From Caballeronia glebae (GTDB taxonomy: Bacteria > Pseudomonadota > Gammaproteobacteria > Burkholderiales > Burkholderiaceae), in NCBI RefSeq assembly GCF_001545035.1, contig NZ_FCOJ02000033.1, positions 17,209-81,208 on the forward strand: DNA of 64,000 nucleotides. Direction: 5' to 3'. Shown here piece after piece: positions 26,943 to 36,700 of this stretch. The first letter of the stretch is position 1; each line of letters begins with the position of its first letter. Made by a program: the position numbers and the translations under genes. A model generated the notes under the pieces. That model searched no databases and was not told the DNA's origin. It saw only the letters and a program-made list of their open reading frames with translations.

Positions 26943-28187
26943 CTACAGATCGAGGCCGAGTTGCGCGCGGCCCATTGGCGTGAGATCGTCGAGCGTCGCA
27001 CGGCCTTCGAAATCGACTTCGAAGTGATCGCCTGGGAAATCGGGCGGGCTTTCGCCCTTCAGGAAACTCGGCAATTGACGCTTCAGATAAGCATCGTTTT
27101 TCGCGCACGCGGGCGCGGAGGCGATGTACATCACGTTGCTGTAACCCGCACCTTTGTGTTCGTCTTCGACCGCGTGGATGACGTCGCTGTGCCAGAACAC
27201 GGTGTCGCCCGCCTCCATCTTCGGAATGGACGATAGCGCCTCGAACAACGGCGCGTGAAACTCCGGCCTGATCGAAAGGGCGCGGCCCGGCATCGCGCCG
27301 CACAGGTCGTCGTCGGCGACATCGTCCTGAAGGGCGCGCAGCAGGATGTACACCATCGCGTTGGCGATGGGCACGAGTTGCAAGGTGCCGTCACCGGGGC
27401 CTTGCGGCGTCAACGCGGTCCAGCCCTGGAACGTGCGGAACATCGAGCACACGGCGGGCGACGCGATCTCTTCCACGTCGGGGCGGAAGGCGGCGTCGAA
27501 CGCATCGTAATCACGCCAGTTCCCGGCGAACACGTGTCGATACACCTTGCGGAAATTGCTTTCGATCCAGCGCTCGACCGAACCGCCGTCGCAATGCGCC
27601 GACAAACCGAGCGACGCCGAGCCGGGCGGCCGCCGACGCAGACGGTCGGCATAAACAGGCACGTGGTCCGGGTCGAAGTGAACGCGCCCTTCGCTCTCGT
27701 TCCGCCAAAGCCGGTTAAGGAAGACGCGCGCCGCCGTCAGCGATTCCGACTGACGCGCCAGCACTTGAGGTTTCGACCAGTACACGCCGTAGATCTGCGG
27801 CTTGCTCGATGCCAACTGGCCGAAGTATTTGTCCTCGGCGCGGTTTTCGAGGCGCTTGTCGAGATGATTTCGCTCGACGTAATGCGCGATATCTTCATCC
27901 CATCCCTGCACCAGCGCACGGGGAAAGACTTGGCGGATCACACACGCGCCGCGCGATTTGACGAGCGCGATCTGCTGGGCGCTCACGCGTTGTTCGGCGA
28001 TGTCGGCAAACTGAATCTCCGGGATCACGTCCTCCCCCCGATCGCGCTGCGCGGCGATTCGTTTCGCTTCTTCGCCGATCGATCGTTCGACCTCCGCGAA
28101 CACTTCCCGGTAATTCGGCAGCGCGGCGCGTAGCGCCTTTTTTGCCTCTTGGATCGCGCCGGGCAAGTCATCGATTTTCAGCGCCAT
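26943..28187 (-). CDS. DUF1479 (YbiU-like) protein, probable Fe(II)/2-oxoglutarate-type dioxygenase fold
   Basis: A 414-residue protein matching the DUF1479/YbiU family, whose fold resembles non-haem iron dioxygenases. Candidate metal ligands are the His and Asp of LSAHCDGGSVERW and a later histidine in DTVFWHSDVIHAVEDEH. The reaction is unknown. GGAG lies before the ATG at 28187. It is divergent from the AraC-type gene at 28281 with 93 bases between them, the classic arrangement of a regulator and its target. Confidence 0.85.
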   Translation of the reverse strand: MALKIDDLPGAIQEAKKALRAALPNYREVFAEVERSIGEEAKRIAAQRDRGEDVIPEIQFADIAEQRVSAQQIALVKSRGACVIRQVFPRALVQGWDEDIAHYVERNHLDKRLENRAEDKYFGQLASSKPQIYGVYWSKPQVLARQSESLTAARVFLNRLWRNESEGRVHFDPDHVPVYADRLRRRPPGSASLGLSAHCDGGSVERWIESNFRKVYRHVFAGNWRDYDAFDAAFRPDVEEIASPAVCSMFRTFQGWTALTPQGPGDGTLQLVPIANAMVYILLRALQDDVADDDLCGAMPGRALSIRPEFHAPLFEALSSIPKMEAGDTVFWHSDVIHAVEDEHKGAGYSNVMYIASAPACAKNDAYLKRQLPSFLKGESPPDFPGDHFEVDFEGRATLDDLTPMGRAQLGLDL

Positions 28188-28280
28188 GATCGTCTCCACG
28201 TCAAATTGTGTGCGCACAGCATATGACGCGTTCGCAAGCGACGGTGATACTATTCAGGCAATTCATTTGCGCTTTCGGCC

Positions 28281-29222
28281 ATGAAACCAACCTACGAGCA
28301 TGTCGAGTTCGGCGCGGACTCTTCGGTGCGGGTTTACCATCGGCGGCTCGCGCGTATTCCGTTCGAGTGGCATCACCATCCGGAGTACGAGCTGACGCTG
28401 ACGATGAACAGCCACGGCAAGCGCTACATCGGCGACTCGGTCAACGACTATCAGGCGGAGGATCTCGTCCTCGTGCCGCCGGATTTGCCGCATACGTGGT
28501 CGTCGAACCGGTCGATCGAGCCGTCTTTGCCGCAAGTCGCGATCGTCATCTGGTTCGACGGCGACTGGGCGAGGCGAATGGCGGATTGCTGCCGCGAATA
28601 TGAGCCGCTTCGCAAGCTCTTGCGCAGAGCGGCATGCGGGCTGGCGTTCGAGCCGCCTTCCGGAGAATGGATGCGCGGCCGTCTCGAACACTTGCTCTCG
28701 AACGCACCGCGCGAACGCCTGAGCGCGGCGCTCGACATTCTGTGCACGCTCGCCGACGCGCCCGGCCATCCGCTCGCGTCGCCGAGCGCTTTCAATCAGA
28801 CGAACGCGGGGCCATCGGGTCACGAGCCCGAGCGCATCAACCGCGTGCTCTCGATGATCGATGCGCGCTTTGCCGAACCGCTGCGGATTTCGGAACTCTG
28901 TGCAGCGGCGAACCTGTCGGAACGCACGCTCACGCGTTATTTCGTGCAGCACATTGGCGAGAGCGTCGGACGATATATCGCTCGCGTTCGCATCGGGCAT
29001 GCGTGCCGGATGCTGGGCGACACTTCCCTGCCCATTTCAGTTATCGCTGCTCGCTCGGGCTTTGCGAACGTCGCCAATTTCAACCGGCAGTTCAAGGCTG
29101 CAAAGCAGGCGACGCCGGCCGAATACCGACGTCAGTTCATCGATGCGGGCGCGCTCGCGAAGGACACGGCCACGAGCCTGACCGAACGGCCTGCCTCGCT
29201 TGAACAGAAACGACCGCAATAA
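28281..29222 (+). CDS. AraC family transcriptional regulator
   Basis: A 313-residue regulator with an N-terminal cupin sensor (FEWHHHPEYELTLTMNSHGKR, with a metal-site-like His cluster) and a C-terminal AraC-type double helix-turn-helix (ISELCAAANLSERTLTRYF; ISVIAARSGFANVANFNRQF). It is divergent from the DUF1479 gene and probably controls it. The ribosome site is weak. Confidence 0.88.
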   Translation: MKPTYEHVEFGADSSVRVYHRRLARIPFEWHHHPEYELTLTMNSHGKRYIGDSVNDYQAEDLVLVPPDLPHTWSSNRSIEPSLPQVAIVIWFDGDWARRMADCCREYEPLRKLLRRAACGLAFEPPSGEWMRGRLEHLLSNAPRERLSAALDILCTLADAPGHPLASPSAFNQTNAGPSGHEPERINRVLSMIDARFAEPLRISELCAAANLSERTLTRYFVQHIGESVGRYIARVRIGHACRMLGDTSLPISVIAARSGFANVANFNRQFKAAKQATPAEYRRQFIDAGALAKDTATSLTERPASLEQKRPQ

Positions 29223-29236
29223 CGTACAACGCCCCT

Positions 29237-29506
29237 TCAATGCGCCTTTCGCGCGGCCTCTTCCAACTGCAGAGACGATTCCAGAACTTCACTCGAAGAT
29301 GTAATGAATTCGCGCGCCCATTGCGTAGCGGCGCGCTCGGCGGCGCTTCGTGTTCCATACGCCACGTTCGTCGGGAAGCTCGCTTTTGGCACGTCGTCGT
29401 GCTTTCGGTAGTCGCATTGACGCGAGAACTGCGCGATTGCAGTCCAGCCATCGTCAGGCACGTGTTCTGGAATGATTTCGACAAAAAAACCGCTCATGGA
29501 GTACAT
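29237..29506 (-). CDS. small hypothetical protein
   Basis: An 89-residue soluble protein (MYSMSGFFVEIIPEHVPDDG...). It has a strong GAGGAAGGA upstream of the ATG at 29506; a second ATG is at 29497. The frame is open far upstream, but that part looks non-coding. I do not recognise the family. It converges with the AraC gene, whose stop is 14 bases away. Confidence 0.6.
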   Translation of the reverse strand: MYSMSGFFVEIIPEHVPDDGWTAIAQFSRQCDYRKHDDVPKASFPTNVAYGTRSAAERAATQWAREFITSSSEVLESSLQLEEAARKAH

Positions 29507-30118
29507 GATGTCCTTCCTCGGAAAGCACATCTGTTGAAGCAAAGGCCGAATCGGCAGACGCATTGCCTCGCTATGCCGGGCGAAAAGCGCGATCGTTCGA
29601 GCGCGGCTCTTCAGGCAAATTTCGCGAATCTCGTCTCCAACATGCATTCTTAACAATACACGGGCCCGCGCCGAACGACTCATGCCGGCGGGCAAATTAC
29701 GCCCGGCGGACGATCGACGGAACACCTCGTTTCATGTATGCGATTCGAGAAAGCATTCAGATGGCACTCCGTAGCGGGAGCAAGTATCGGACCGACGCGC
29801 AGCCCGTCAACGCGCGTGGATTCGATTGAACTGCAGTTCAACGAAACGCGTTTGCGTTCGATTGCATGCGCGTTTTCTGGCAATCGCATCGAATAATATT
29901 CATCGGCTTCGCTTTCCTATGCCGTACTGAAAGTAATCAACCTATATAACTTTTTCTAAAAGCATCGCATAGCATTTAAGCGAATGCAGACTTATCTCAG
30001 TCATTCACCAACGCTAACCTGACAATTCATCAATCTAAACGCTCGCGTGCGCTGAACGACTTGGCGGGCCACATCCCGTAAGCGGCGCAGTGCTACATCG
30101 AATCGCCGACATCCATTT
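29507..30118. other. AT-richer intergenic region upstream of hipBA
   Basis: No gene was found in about 600 bases. The composition drops to clearly AT-rich around 29890-30000, unlike the surrounding coding DNA. Such a patch may mark an acquired segment boundary or promoter DNA of the hipBA module. Confidence 0.45.
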
Positions 30119-30176
30119 ACAGTCTATCGACTGTTTTTGTGCAAAACAGCCAATAAGCTGTAAAATCGACTTACAG
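30119..30176. promoter_or_regulatory. palindromic operators and probable promoter of hipBA
   Basis: Two inverted repeats lie just upstream of the antitoxin gene: ACAGT-N6-ACTGT at 30119-30134 and CTGTAA-N7-TTACAG at 30158-30176. A possible promoter is TTGTGC (30137-30142) with TGTAAA (30159-30164) at 16-bp spacing; the second palindrome covers its -10 element. HipB-type antitoxins repress their own operon by binding such repeats, so these are good candidate sites. Confidence 0.6.
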
Positions 30177-30199
30177 ATCAAAGCCTGTAGGAGCGCGCG

Positions 30200-30604
30200 A
30201 TGGACTATTCGCTGAAAACACTGAGCCAGCTCAGGCCGATCCTGCTCGGCTTTCGCAAGGCGGCTGGGCTCACGCAAGCGCTGGTCGCGGCGCGTCTCGG
30301 CGTCACACAGCAAACTTACGCGCAACTCGAAGCCAATCCCGCGGCCGTGAGCGTCGAGCGTCTGTTCAAGGTCCTGCGCGTGCTCGACGTGGAACTCGCG
30401 CTCACCCGAACCGCAACCGCTCCTTCCGCAAAAACAGGCAAAGCCGCGCCGAGCGACCCGCCGCCCATCGCCGCGAAAGCCACCCCCGCGCGGTCCCGCC
30501 GCGCATCGCGTCAGTCCGGCACGCCAGCCGCGCCGCGTCCCGCACGCAAGCGCGCCACGACCGCCGCCGCGAAAAAACCCGCGAAGAAACGGGAGAACTG
30601 GTAA
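30200..30604 (+). CDS. hipB: HipB-like antitoxin (XRE family helix-turn-helix) with basic C-terminal tail
   Basis: A 134-residue protein. Residues 8-70 form an XRE-type helix-turn-helix (FRKAAGLTQALVAARLGVTQ, QTYAQLEANP). Residues 75-134 are a low-complexity tail rich in Ala, Pro, Lys and Arg, ending KKPAKKRENW, much longer than in the E. coli antitoxin. It lies two bases before hipA and carries the hipA ribosome site in its end. Role: repress the operon and neutralise HipA. GTAGGAG precedes the ATG. Confidence 0.85.
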   Translation: MDYSLKTLSQLRPILLGFRKAAGLTQALVAARLGVTQQTYAQLEANPAAVSVERLFKVLRVLDVELALTRTATAPSAKTGKAAPSDPPPIAAKATPARSRRASRQSGTPAAPRPARKRATTAAAKKPAKKRENW

Positions 30605-30606
30605 TC

Positions 30607-31935
30607 ATGGCGCGCCGCACGCAATCCGGACGACTCGATCTGTGGATGAACGGTCTGCCCGTCGGCCACTGGGAAACCGGCGCGGCCGGCGAACGCCTCG
30701 TCTATCGCGACGACTGGATCGCCGACCGCCAAGGCCGTCCGCTATCGCTGTCGCTGCCCTTCACGCCGGGCAATCAGCCGTGGCGCGGGCAAGTCGTCAC
30801 GGATTTCTTCGACAATCTCCTGCCCGACAGCGAGCCGATCCGCCGCCGCATCGCCACACGTTTTCGCACCGGCGGCACCACGCCGTTCCAGTTACTCGCC
30901 CAGTTGGGCCGCGATTGCGTCGGCGCCCTTCAGATGCTGCCGCCCGGCGAAGAGCCCTTCGATCTCGATAGCATCAAGGGCCGCGCGCTCACCCGATCGC
31001 AGATCGCGCGTCTCTTGCGCGAGACGACGTCCGCGCCGCAGCTCGGCCAGCACGAACCCATCGACGACCTGCGCCTGTCCATCGCCGGCGCGCAGGAAAA
31101 GACCGCGCTTCTGCGTCATGGCAGGCGCTGGCTTCTGCCCGAAGGCAGCACGCCGACCACGCACATCTTCAAGCTCCCGCTCGGGCTCGTCGGCAACATG
31201 CGCGCCGACATGCGCACGTCGGTCGAGAACGAATGGCTCTGCTCGCGGATCGTCGCGGCATATGGCCTGCCCGTCGCGCGATGCGAGATGGAACGTTTCG
31301 ACGATCAGAAGGTGCTCGTCGTCGAGCGCTTCGATCGCCGACTGTCGAGCGACAAGTCGTGGATCCTGCGCTTGCCGCAAGAGGACATGTGCCAGGCCAC
31401 CGGCACGCCAGCGCTGCTCAAGTACGAGTCGGACGGCGGTCCGGGCATCGAACGAATCATGGAAGTGCTCGCCGGATCGACGCACGCCGCGCAGGACCGC
31501 CGCCGCTTCTTCCAGACGCAGATGATCTTCTGGGTGCTCGCCGCCACCGATGGCCACGCGAAGAACTTCAGCATCGCGCATTTGCCCGGCAACCAGTATG
31601 AATCGACGCCGCTTTATGACGTGCTTTCGGCGCATCCGGTCATCGGCAGGGGACGCAACCAGTTCGCCGCGCAACGCGTGAGGCTCGCGATGGCCGTGCG
31701 CGGCAAGAACGTGCACTATCTGATCGGTGAAATCCAGCGCCGGCACTGGATCGCGCAGGGGCGGCGCGTCGGTCTCGCCGCAGCCGAAGTCGAGACGGCG
31801 ATCGATGAAATCGGCGCGCGCACGCCACAGGTCATCGACGAAGTGGCCGCGCTGCTGCCAGGCGACTTCCCGATGGACCTCGCCGAAGCGATCTTCGACG
31901 GCATGCGCCGCTTGGTCCGCAAGCTGGCGTCATGA
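30607..31935 (+). CDS. hipA: HipA family toxin serine/threonine kinase
   Basis: A 442-residue HipA-type kinase. The N-terminal HipA domain is followed by the phosphate loop SIAGAQEK (158-165), the ATP lysine in THIFK (189), VERFDR (239-244), the catalytic Asp315 and Asn320 in DGHAKN, and a metal-binding Asp338 in YDVLS. All key kinase residues are present. The serine of the ejectable loop is in SIAGA. In E. coli HipA phosphorylates glutamyl-tRNA synthetase and causes growth arrest; the target here is not known. Confidence 0.92.
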   Translation: MARRTQSGRLDLWMNGLPVGHWETGAAGERLVYRDDWIADRQGRPLSLSLPFTPGNQPWRGQVVTDFFDNLLPDSEPIRRRIATRFRTGGTTPFQLLAQLGRDCVGALQMLPPGEEPFDLDSIKGRALTRSQIARLLRETTSAPQLGQHEPIDDLRLSIAGAQEKTALLRHGRRWLLPEGSTPTTHIFKLPLGLVGNMRADMRTSVENEWLCSRIVAAYGLPVARCEMERFDDQKVLVVERFDRRLSSDKSWILRLPQEDMCQATGTPALLKYESDGGPGIERIMEVLAGSTHAAQDRRRFFQTQMIFWVLAATDGHAKNFSIAHLPGNQYESTPLYDVLSAHPVIGRGRNQFAAQRVRLAMAVRGKNVHYLIGEIQRRHWIAQGRRVGLAAAEVETAIDEIGARTPQVIDEVAALLPGDFPMDLAEAIFDGMRRLVRKLAS

Positions 31936-32410
31936 CGCGCGGCGCGGCGGGCGAGGACCCGCCGTAAGATGCGCCGTCGAGATCGGCATCGCTTCCAGAT
32001 ACTGGTTCGAGGTTGACACGACGGTCCGTGAGACGCGCGTAATTTCGTCATCCGTCGCGCACGATTTCCATCAGGCGCTTCAGACCGATCAGCGCGTAAT
32101 GCGCGCCGGCGACGCTCAGTCTGCGTCGGCGTCGGATCATCCTTCCCCGCCGCCGGGTTTAGTACACTACCGTCAACGAGCAGAATTAATCGAACGGACC
32201 CATGTTTCGCCATATCTGGCGGGGCAGAGTTTGTGAAAATGGGTGTCCATTAAAACGAGCGCTCTTTTTCGAACCGGCCGACAGACCAAAGCGATGTCCC
32301 CATTTGGCGAGATCGGGATCATTGCAGAAGTTGCGACAATGAGCCCGGACGCTTCATCGAATCCATAGCGCGCGATCATTTCTAATTCAAGATCAGGCAG
32401 GAATGCAGCC
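31936..32410. other. intergenic region between hipA and the FkbM methyltransferase gene
   Basis: No supported gene. An 80-residue minus-strand frame starting at 32412 exists, but it has no recognisable motif and starts opposite the methyltransferase start. A GGCGGG/CCCGCC hairpin lies shortly after hipA near 31950, without a T-run. Confidence 0.45.
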
Positions 32411-33271
32411 ATGAACTCTTCAACTGATAGCACACCTAAAAAGCAGGTTATGCAGGTCGCCGAACCCTATACATTGGTTCGCGCCAGGCACGGGTGGATG
32501 CTCGCTAACCCCAGCGATTTCTATCTCGGCAAAGCAATACTCGAATATGGCGAGTATGGCGAAATCGAAGGGCAGTTTCTGCGGCAGTTGTTTTTTCGCC
32601 CGGGCGCCGTTGTCGAAGTAGGCGCCAATGTCGGCACGCATACCGTTGCACTTGCCAGACAAGCAGCGGAACAACAACGCGAGATGTTCGCTTTCGAGCC
32701 GCAACCATTCATTTTTCAGAACCTGTGCGCCAATCTTGCGCTCAACGGCATTTCCAATGTACGTGCATGGCCATGGGCGTGCGGGGCTAACACAGAGACC
32801 GTGTACTTTGCTTCCCCTGACTACCACGCGCCGGGCAACTTCGGTGGCGTATCCATGCATGCAACCCCGGCTAACCAGGACATCGCGATACCTTGCGTTC
32901 GCCTGGACGACGTACTGGCGGACCATCCGGTTGGCCTTATAAAAATCGACGTAGAAGGCTTCGAACTAGAGACGCTACAAGGGGCCGTCGATCTTCTGGC
33001 CGCATCACGCCCTGTGCTGTATCTGGAGAATGACCGGCTCGATAAGTCGCAGGCCTTGATCGAGTGGCTATGGAGCCAGGACTATCGGCTCTGGTGGCAC
33101 ATTCCGCCGTTGTTCAATCCGGATAATTTTTTCGGCATCCAGGAGAACATTTACGGCAACGTCGCATCCTTCAATATGCTTGCTCTACCACGCGAGTCCG
33201 AAGTACCCGTGAACGGTCTTATCGAAGTCACCGACGCGACCTACCATCCGCTTCGGAAAGAATCATCGTGA
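32411..33271 (+). CDS. FkbM family SAM-dependent methyltransferase
   Basis: A 286-residue methyltransferase. The SAM-binding motif I is VVEVGANVGTHTVALA, the acidic motif II is EMFAFEPQPF, and IKIDVEGFELETLQGA is the FkbM hallmark. FkbM-type enzymes O-methylate sugars or other small molecules. Codon use and composition look less GC-rich than the neighbours, and no glycan or secondary-metabolite genes are adjacent, so it may be horizontally acquired together with hipBA. AGGAATG lies before the ATG at 32411. Confidence 0.88.
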   Translation: MNSSTDSTPKKQVMQVAEPYTLVRARHGWMLANPSDFYLGKAILEYGEYGEIEGQFLRQLFFRPGAVVEVGANVGTHTVALARQAAEQQREMFAFEPQPFIFQNLCANLALNGISNVRAWPWACGANTETVYFASPDYHAPGNFGGVSMHATPANQDIAIPCVRLDDVLADHPVGLIKIDVEGFELETLQGAVDLLAASRPVLYLENDRLDKSQALIEWLWSQDYRLWWHIPPLFNPDNFFGIQENIYGNVASFNMLALPRESEVPVNGLIEVTDATYHPLRKESS

Positions 33272-33368
33272 CCGGCTCAAGGCGCTCTTCGTATCGCAGT
33301 AAGTGGTTCGTAGCCAATGTTATCGGGCCGCTACGCCTGGTCGCGTGAGAAAGATCGGCGACGAATAA

Positions 33369-33770
33369 CTACCCGAAGACCCGCCTCCATACCGCCCGGA
33401 TGCGACGCGCGCGGTCTTCGAAAAGATACGAAGCAAGCAGCGCCAAAAGCCCCGAGACAACGCCCGTCAGTACGTGCTCGACGTAAGGCGGACGATAGTG
33501 TCCCGGATGCGCATAGACATCGCCAATCGCGGTCAGCACGCCGACGAGCGCAGCATTGCCGTGTCGGTTTCCGTAGAGCTTCGCGGCGGGCGTGAAGGTC
33601 AGAAGCACAGCGAGCAATCCAGTCAGAAGACCGGTCTTGAACGCTATCGTCCAGTGCGCAACGCTCGCTATATTGCCCCAGCTTCCGGGCATGCACGTCA
33701 TGCACGCGCTCGTCGGCTGCCAGAAGCGTTGAATGAATACTTTGACTCGACGCGTCCACTCGTTCGACAT
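33369..33770 (-). CDS. small inner-membrane protein downstream of the cyclase-domain gene
   Basis: A 133-residue protein with two predicted membrane segments (FKTGLLTGLLAVLLTFTPAA and VEHVLTGVVSGLLALLASYL), a conserved-looking GNRHGNAALVG loop and a Cys pair at CMTCMPG. AGGAAGG precedes the ATG at 33770. It starts 11 bases after the stop of the large signalling gene, so it is co-transcribed with it. I do not know the family. Confidence 0.65.
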   Translation of the reverse strand: MSNEWTRRVKVFIQRFWQPTSACMTCMPGSWGNIASVAHWTIAFKTGLLTGLLAVLLTFTPAAKLYGNRHGNAALVGVLTAIGDVYAHPGHYRPPYVEHVLTGVVSGLLALLASYLFEDRARRIRAVWRRVFG

Positions 33771-33781
33771 GATCGCCTTCC

Positions 33782-36700
33782 TCATCGGGGAAGATTCGCC
33801 TGGTTCGAAAGCGCGTCATCGATGGCTTCGAGCGCGTACAGGAAACCGGCCTTCCTGCCCTCTTGCTCAAGTCGCAGAAGCGCTTGCAACAACGCCGGCT
33901 CCCGATTGCCTTTCCCATACGAAACGAGCGCGCGCGCCCGCGCCACGACGAATGCCGAAAACGGCGACGGCTCGCGGCGCGCGTAATCTTCGAGGGCCGC
34001 GGCGTGATGCGCGGCCGCGTCCCAGAGGCGCCGGTCGAGGCACGCGTCTATCGCGTCGCGTCGAAAGAGAAAGTGATTGTGGCTCACCGCGCCAGCGCCG
34101 AGCAAAGCTTCCCCTTCCGCCAGCGCGCGCTCGAAGACCGCGATGTCGTCCGTCGAGCGTGCAAGAACGCCGAGATACGCCGCGCCCAGATACGTCATGC
34201 CGGTCTCCCGGCTGATCGAAAGCGCCTCTTCGATATCGTCGAGCGCGTCGGACCGACGGCCCGCCACACGATGCAATTCCGCGCGCAACGCGAGCGCCTC
34301 GCCTTCGAATCGCCTCGATTTCAGTTCGCGCGCACACTGCAGCGCCGGGCCGACTTGCTCCCAGGCACGATCCCACTCGGCGAGATCGTGCAGGCAATGC
34401 CACGCGGCGTGGTGCGCGACAGCTTGCGCCCGGAGATGGCCGACCTTGCGCGCCGCCGCGACGCTCGCGAGCGCCGCGGTGAGTCCCGCGTTCGCCTCGC
34501 CGGTGAACCATGCCGTGATGGCGTGCATCGGCAGGTTGGCGACTTCGATCCGTCCGAAGCCGTGACGCCGGCAGAGTTCGATGCAGCGGCTGAAGGCGTC
34601 GTGCGCGCTGATCATCCGCCCGCGCATGTATTGCGCGTCGCCGATTCCGCCGAGCGCGGCCGCTTCGAGTTCCGCGTCGCCCGCTTGCTGCGCGAGTGCG
34701 AGGCTGCGTTCGTGTTCGCGCACGCAGCCTTCGATATCGCCGCGCGGAAAACACAGATTGCCGCGCAGGAAGTGTGTGCGCGCTTGCTCGTGCAACAAGC
34801 CTTGCGCGGTGGCGGCCGATGCGGCGCGGTTCAGGTCCGCCCAGGCGCCATCGAGATCGTCGATGACGCGCTTCACGGTGGCGCGCCCGATCCACGCGTG
34901 GCAACGCGCCGTGTCGGTCGTGGCGAAGCCGAGAGCCGTTTCGAATGCCGCGAGCGCCGACGTCATGTCGCCGACATCGTGCAGGATATGGCCGCGCAGA
35001 CATTCGAGCGCGACGCGGTCGTCATCCGCATCCGCGATCTCAAGTCCTCGTTCGACGAGTCGAAGCGCCGCTTCGTATCGATATGCCGACGCCTGCGCGC
35101 GCGCCGCGTCGCAATAAGCGAGCGCCGCTTCGCGGTCCGCCGCGCGATCCAGATGCTCGGCTCGCAGAACCGGATCACGCTCGCCGTACCAGCACGCAGC
35201 GCGACGATGCAACTCGCGGCGACGGCTTTTCAGCAGCCCGTCATAGATGGCGTCGCGAATGAGCGCGTGGTGGAAGATGAATCCGCTCCCCTGGCGTCGC
35301 AACAGGCGATCCATGGCCGGAGATTCCAGCGCGGCGTCCGCGCCGGCTTCATCGACGAGAAAATCGACTGCATCTTTCTCGAAGAGCTGGCCGAGCACGG
35401 AGGCCGCCTGCAAAGCGGTCTTGTCGGCGGAATCGAGCCGGTCGAGCCGCGCCTGCACGAGACTTCGCACCGACCCCGGCACTCCGGTTCCCGCGCCGTG
35501 CTCCGCATGGTTGAGCAACTGTTCGAGAAACAGCGGGTTGCCCGCCGCCCGCGTGATGCAGCGCTCCGCCAGATCCGCCGTTGCGCCGGGAAACGATTCG
35601 GCCATGACGCGGGCCTCGCCGACGCTCAGCGGAGCCAGATCGACGAGCGTACACGGCGCGCCCCGAGCGGCGTGCCACGACTCGTCGAACGTTTCGGTCA
35701 GGGGACGCGCGGTCAGCACCAGCACGACCGCGCAATTCGCCGCCGTCGCGGATAGCGCCGCGAGATCCGATAGCGTCGGGGCGTCCGACCAGTGAAGATC
35801 TTCGACGGAAAGCAGCCGCGCTTGCTGGCGGCTCGCGCGACGGACGAGCCGGGCCACAGCCTCGCGCCGGCCGCGGATGCGCATCGCGTTGTCCATCGCC
35901 TCGTAGACCGTGCGGTCCGCGAGCGGCATCGGCGTGTCGAGCAGATCTTCGAGAAAGAGCGCGTCGCTGGCGTCGATCGAACCGGCGGCGATCGCTCGCT
36001 CGATGGCGCCGTCATTGCTCGCGTCGTCGAGGTCGAGCAGCCCGCGCACGATGGATTGAATCGCGCCTCGTCCGGTCGTCGCGCCGAAATCGAGGACGAG
36101 CCCGCCGTGGCAGACAAATCCCGAATCGCGCGCCTCGCGTTCGAGTTCCCCGAGAAGGCGCGTCTTGCCGATCCCCGCCTCGCCCCGCAGCAGAACCGTG
36201 CGTCCGCGCCCCGTCGCGCGGCACGACTGGAGCACGGCGCGGAACGCCCGAAGTTCTTCACGACGGCCGACGATGGGTCGGCCAGACGGCGAGCGGCGAA
36301 GGCCCGTCATGCACCACGCCGGCACCGGATCGGCGAAACCCTTGACGGCAAGCGCGCCGCGTTCGGCGCAGTCGAGGCGGTCGGCCAGATGACGCCGCAC
36401 CGCTTCCGATATCAGGATTTGCCCCGGGCCGGCCGCGTCGGTGAGACGCGCGGCGAGGTTGACGGTCTCGCCCGTGACGGTGTATTCCCTGTGCGTCGCG
36501 CTGCCTGTGCCGCTCGCGACGACCTCGCCGCCCGCAATCCCGATATGCACGCAGACCGGGCGCGCGAGCGCGCGTGACAGGTCGGGCATTGCATCGACGA
36601 TCGCGAGCGCGGCGCGCACCGCGCGTTCGACATCGTTTCCATGCGCGACGGGCGCGCCGAAAACCGCCATCACGGAATCGCCGACATGCTTGTCGACGTG

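Noticed and set aside
32173..32412. 80-codon minus-strand frame starting opposite the FkbM methyltransferase start
   Set aside because: Composition is acceptable, but there is no recognisable motif and its start collides with that of a clear gene.
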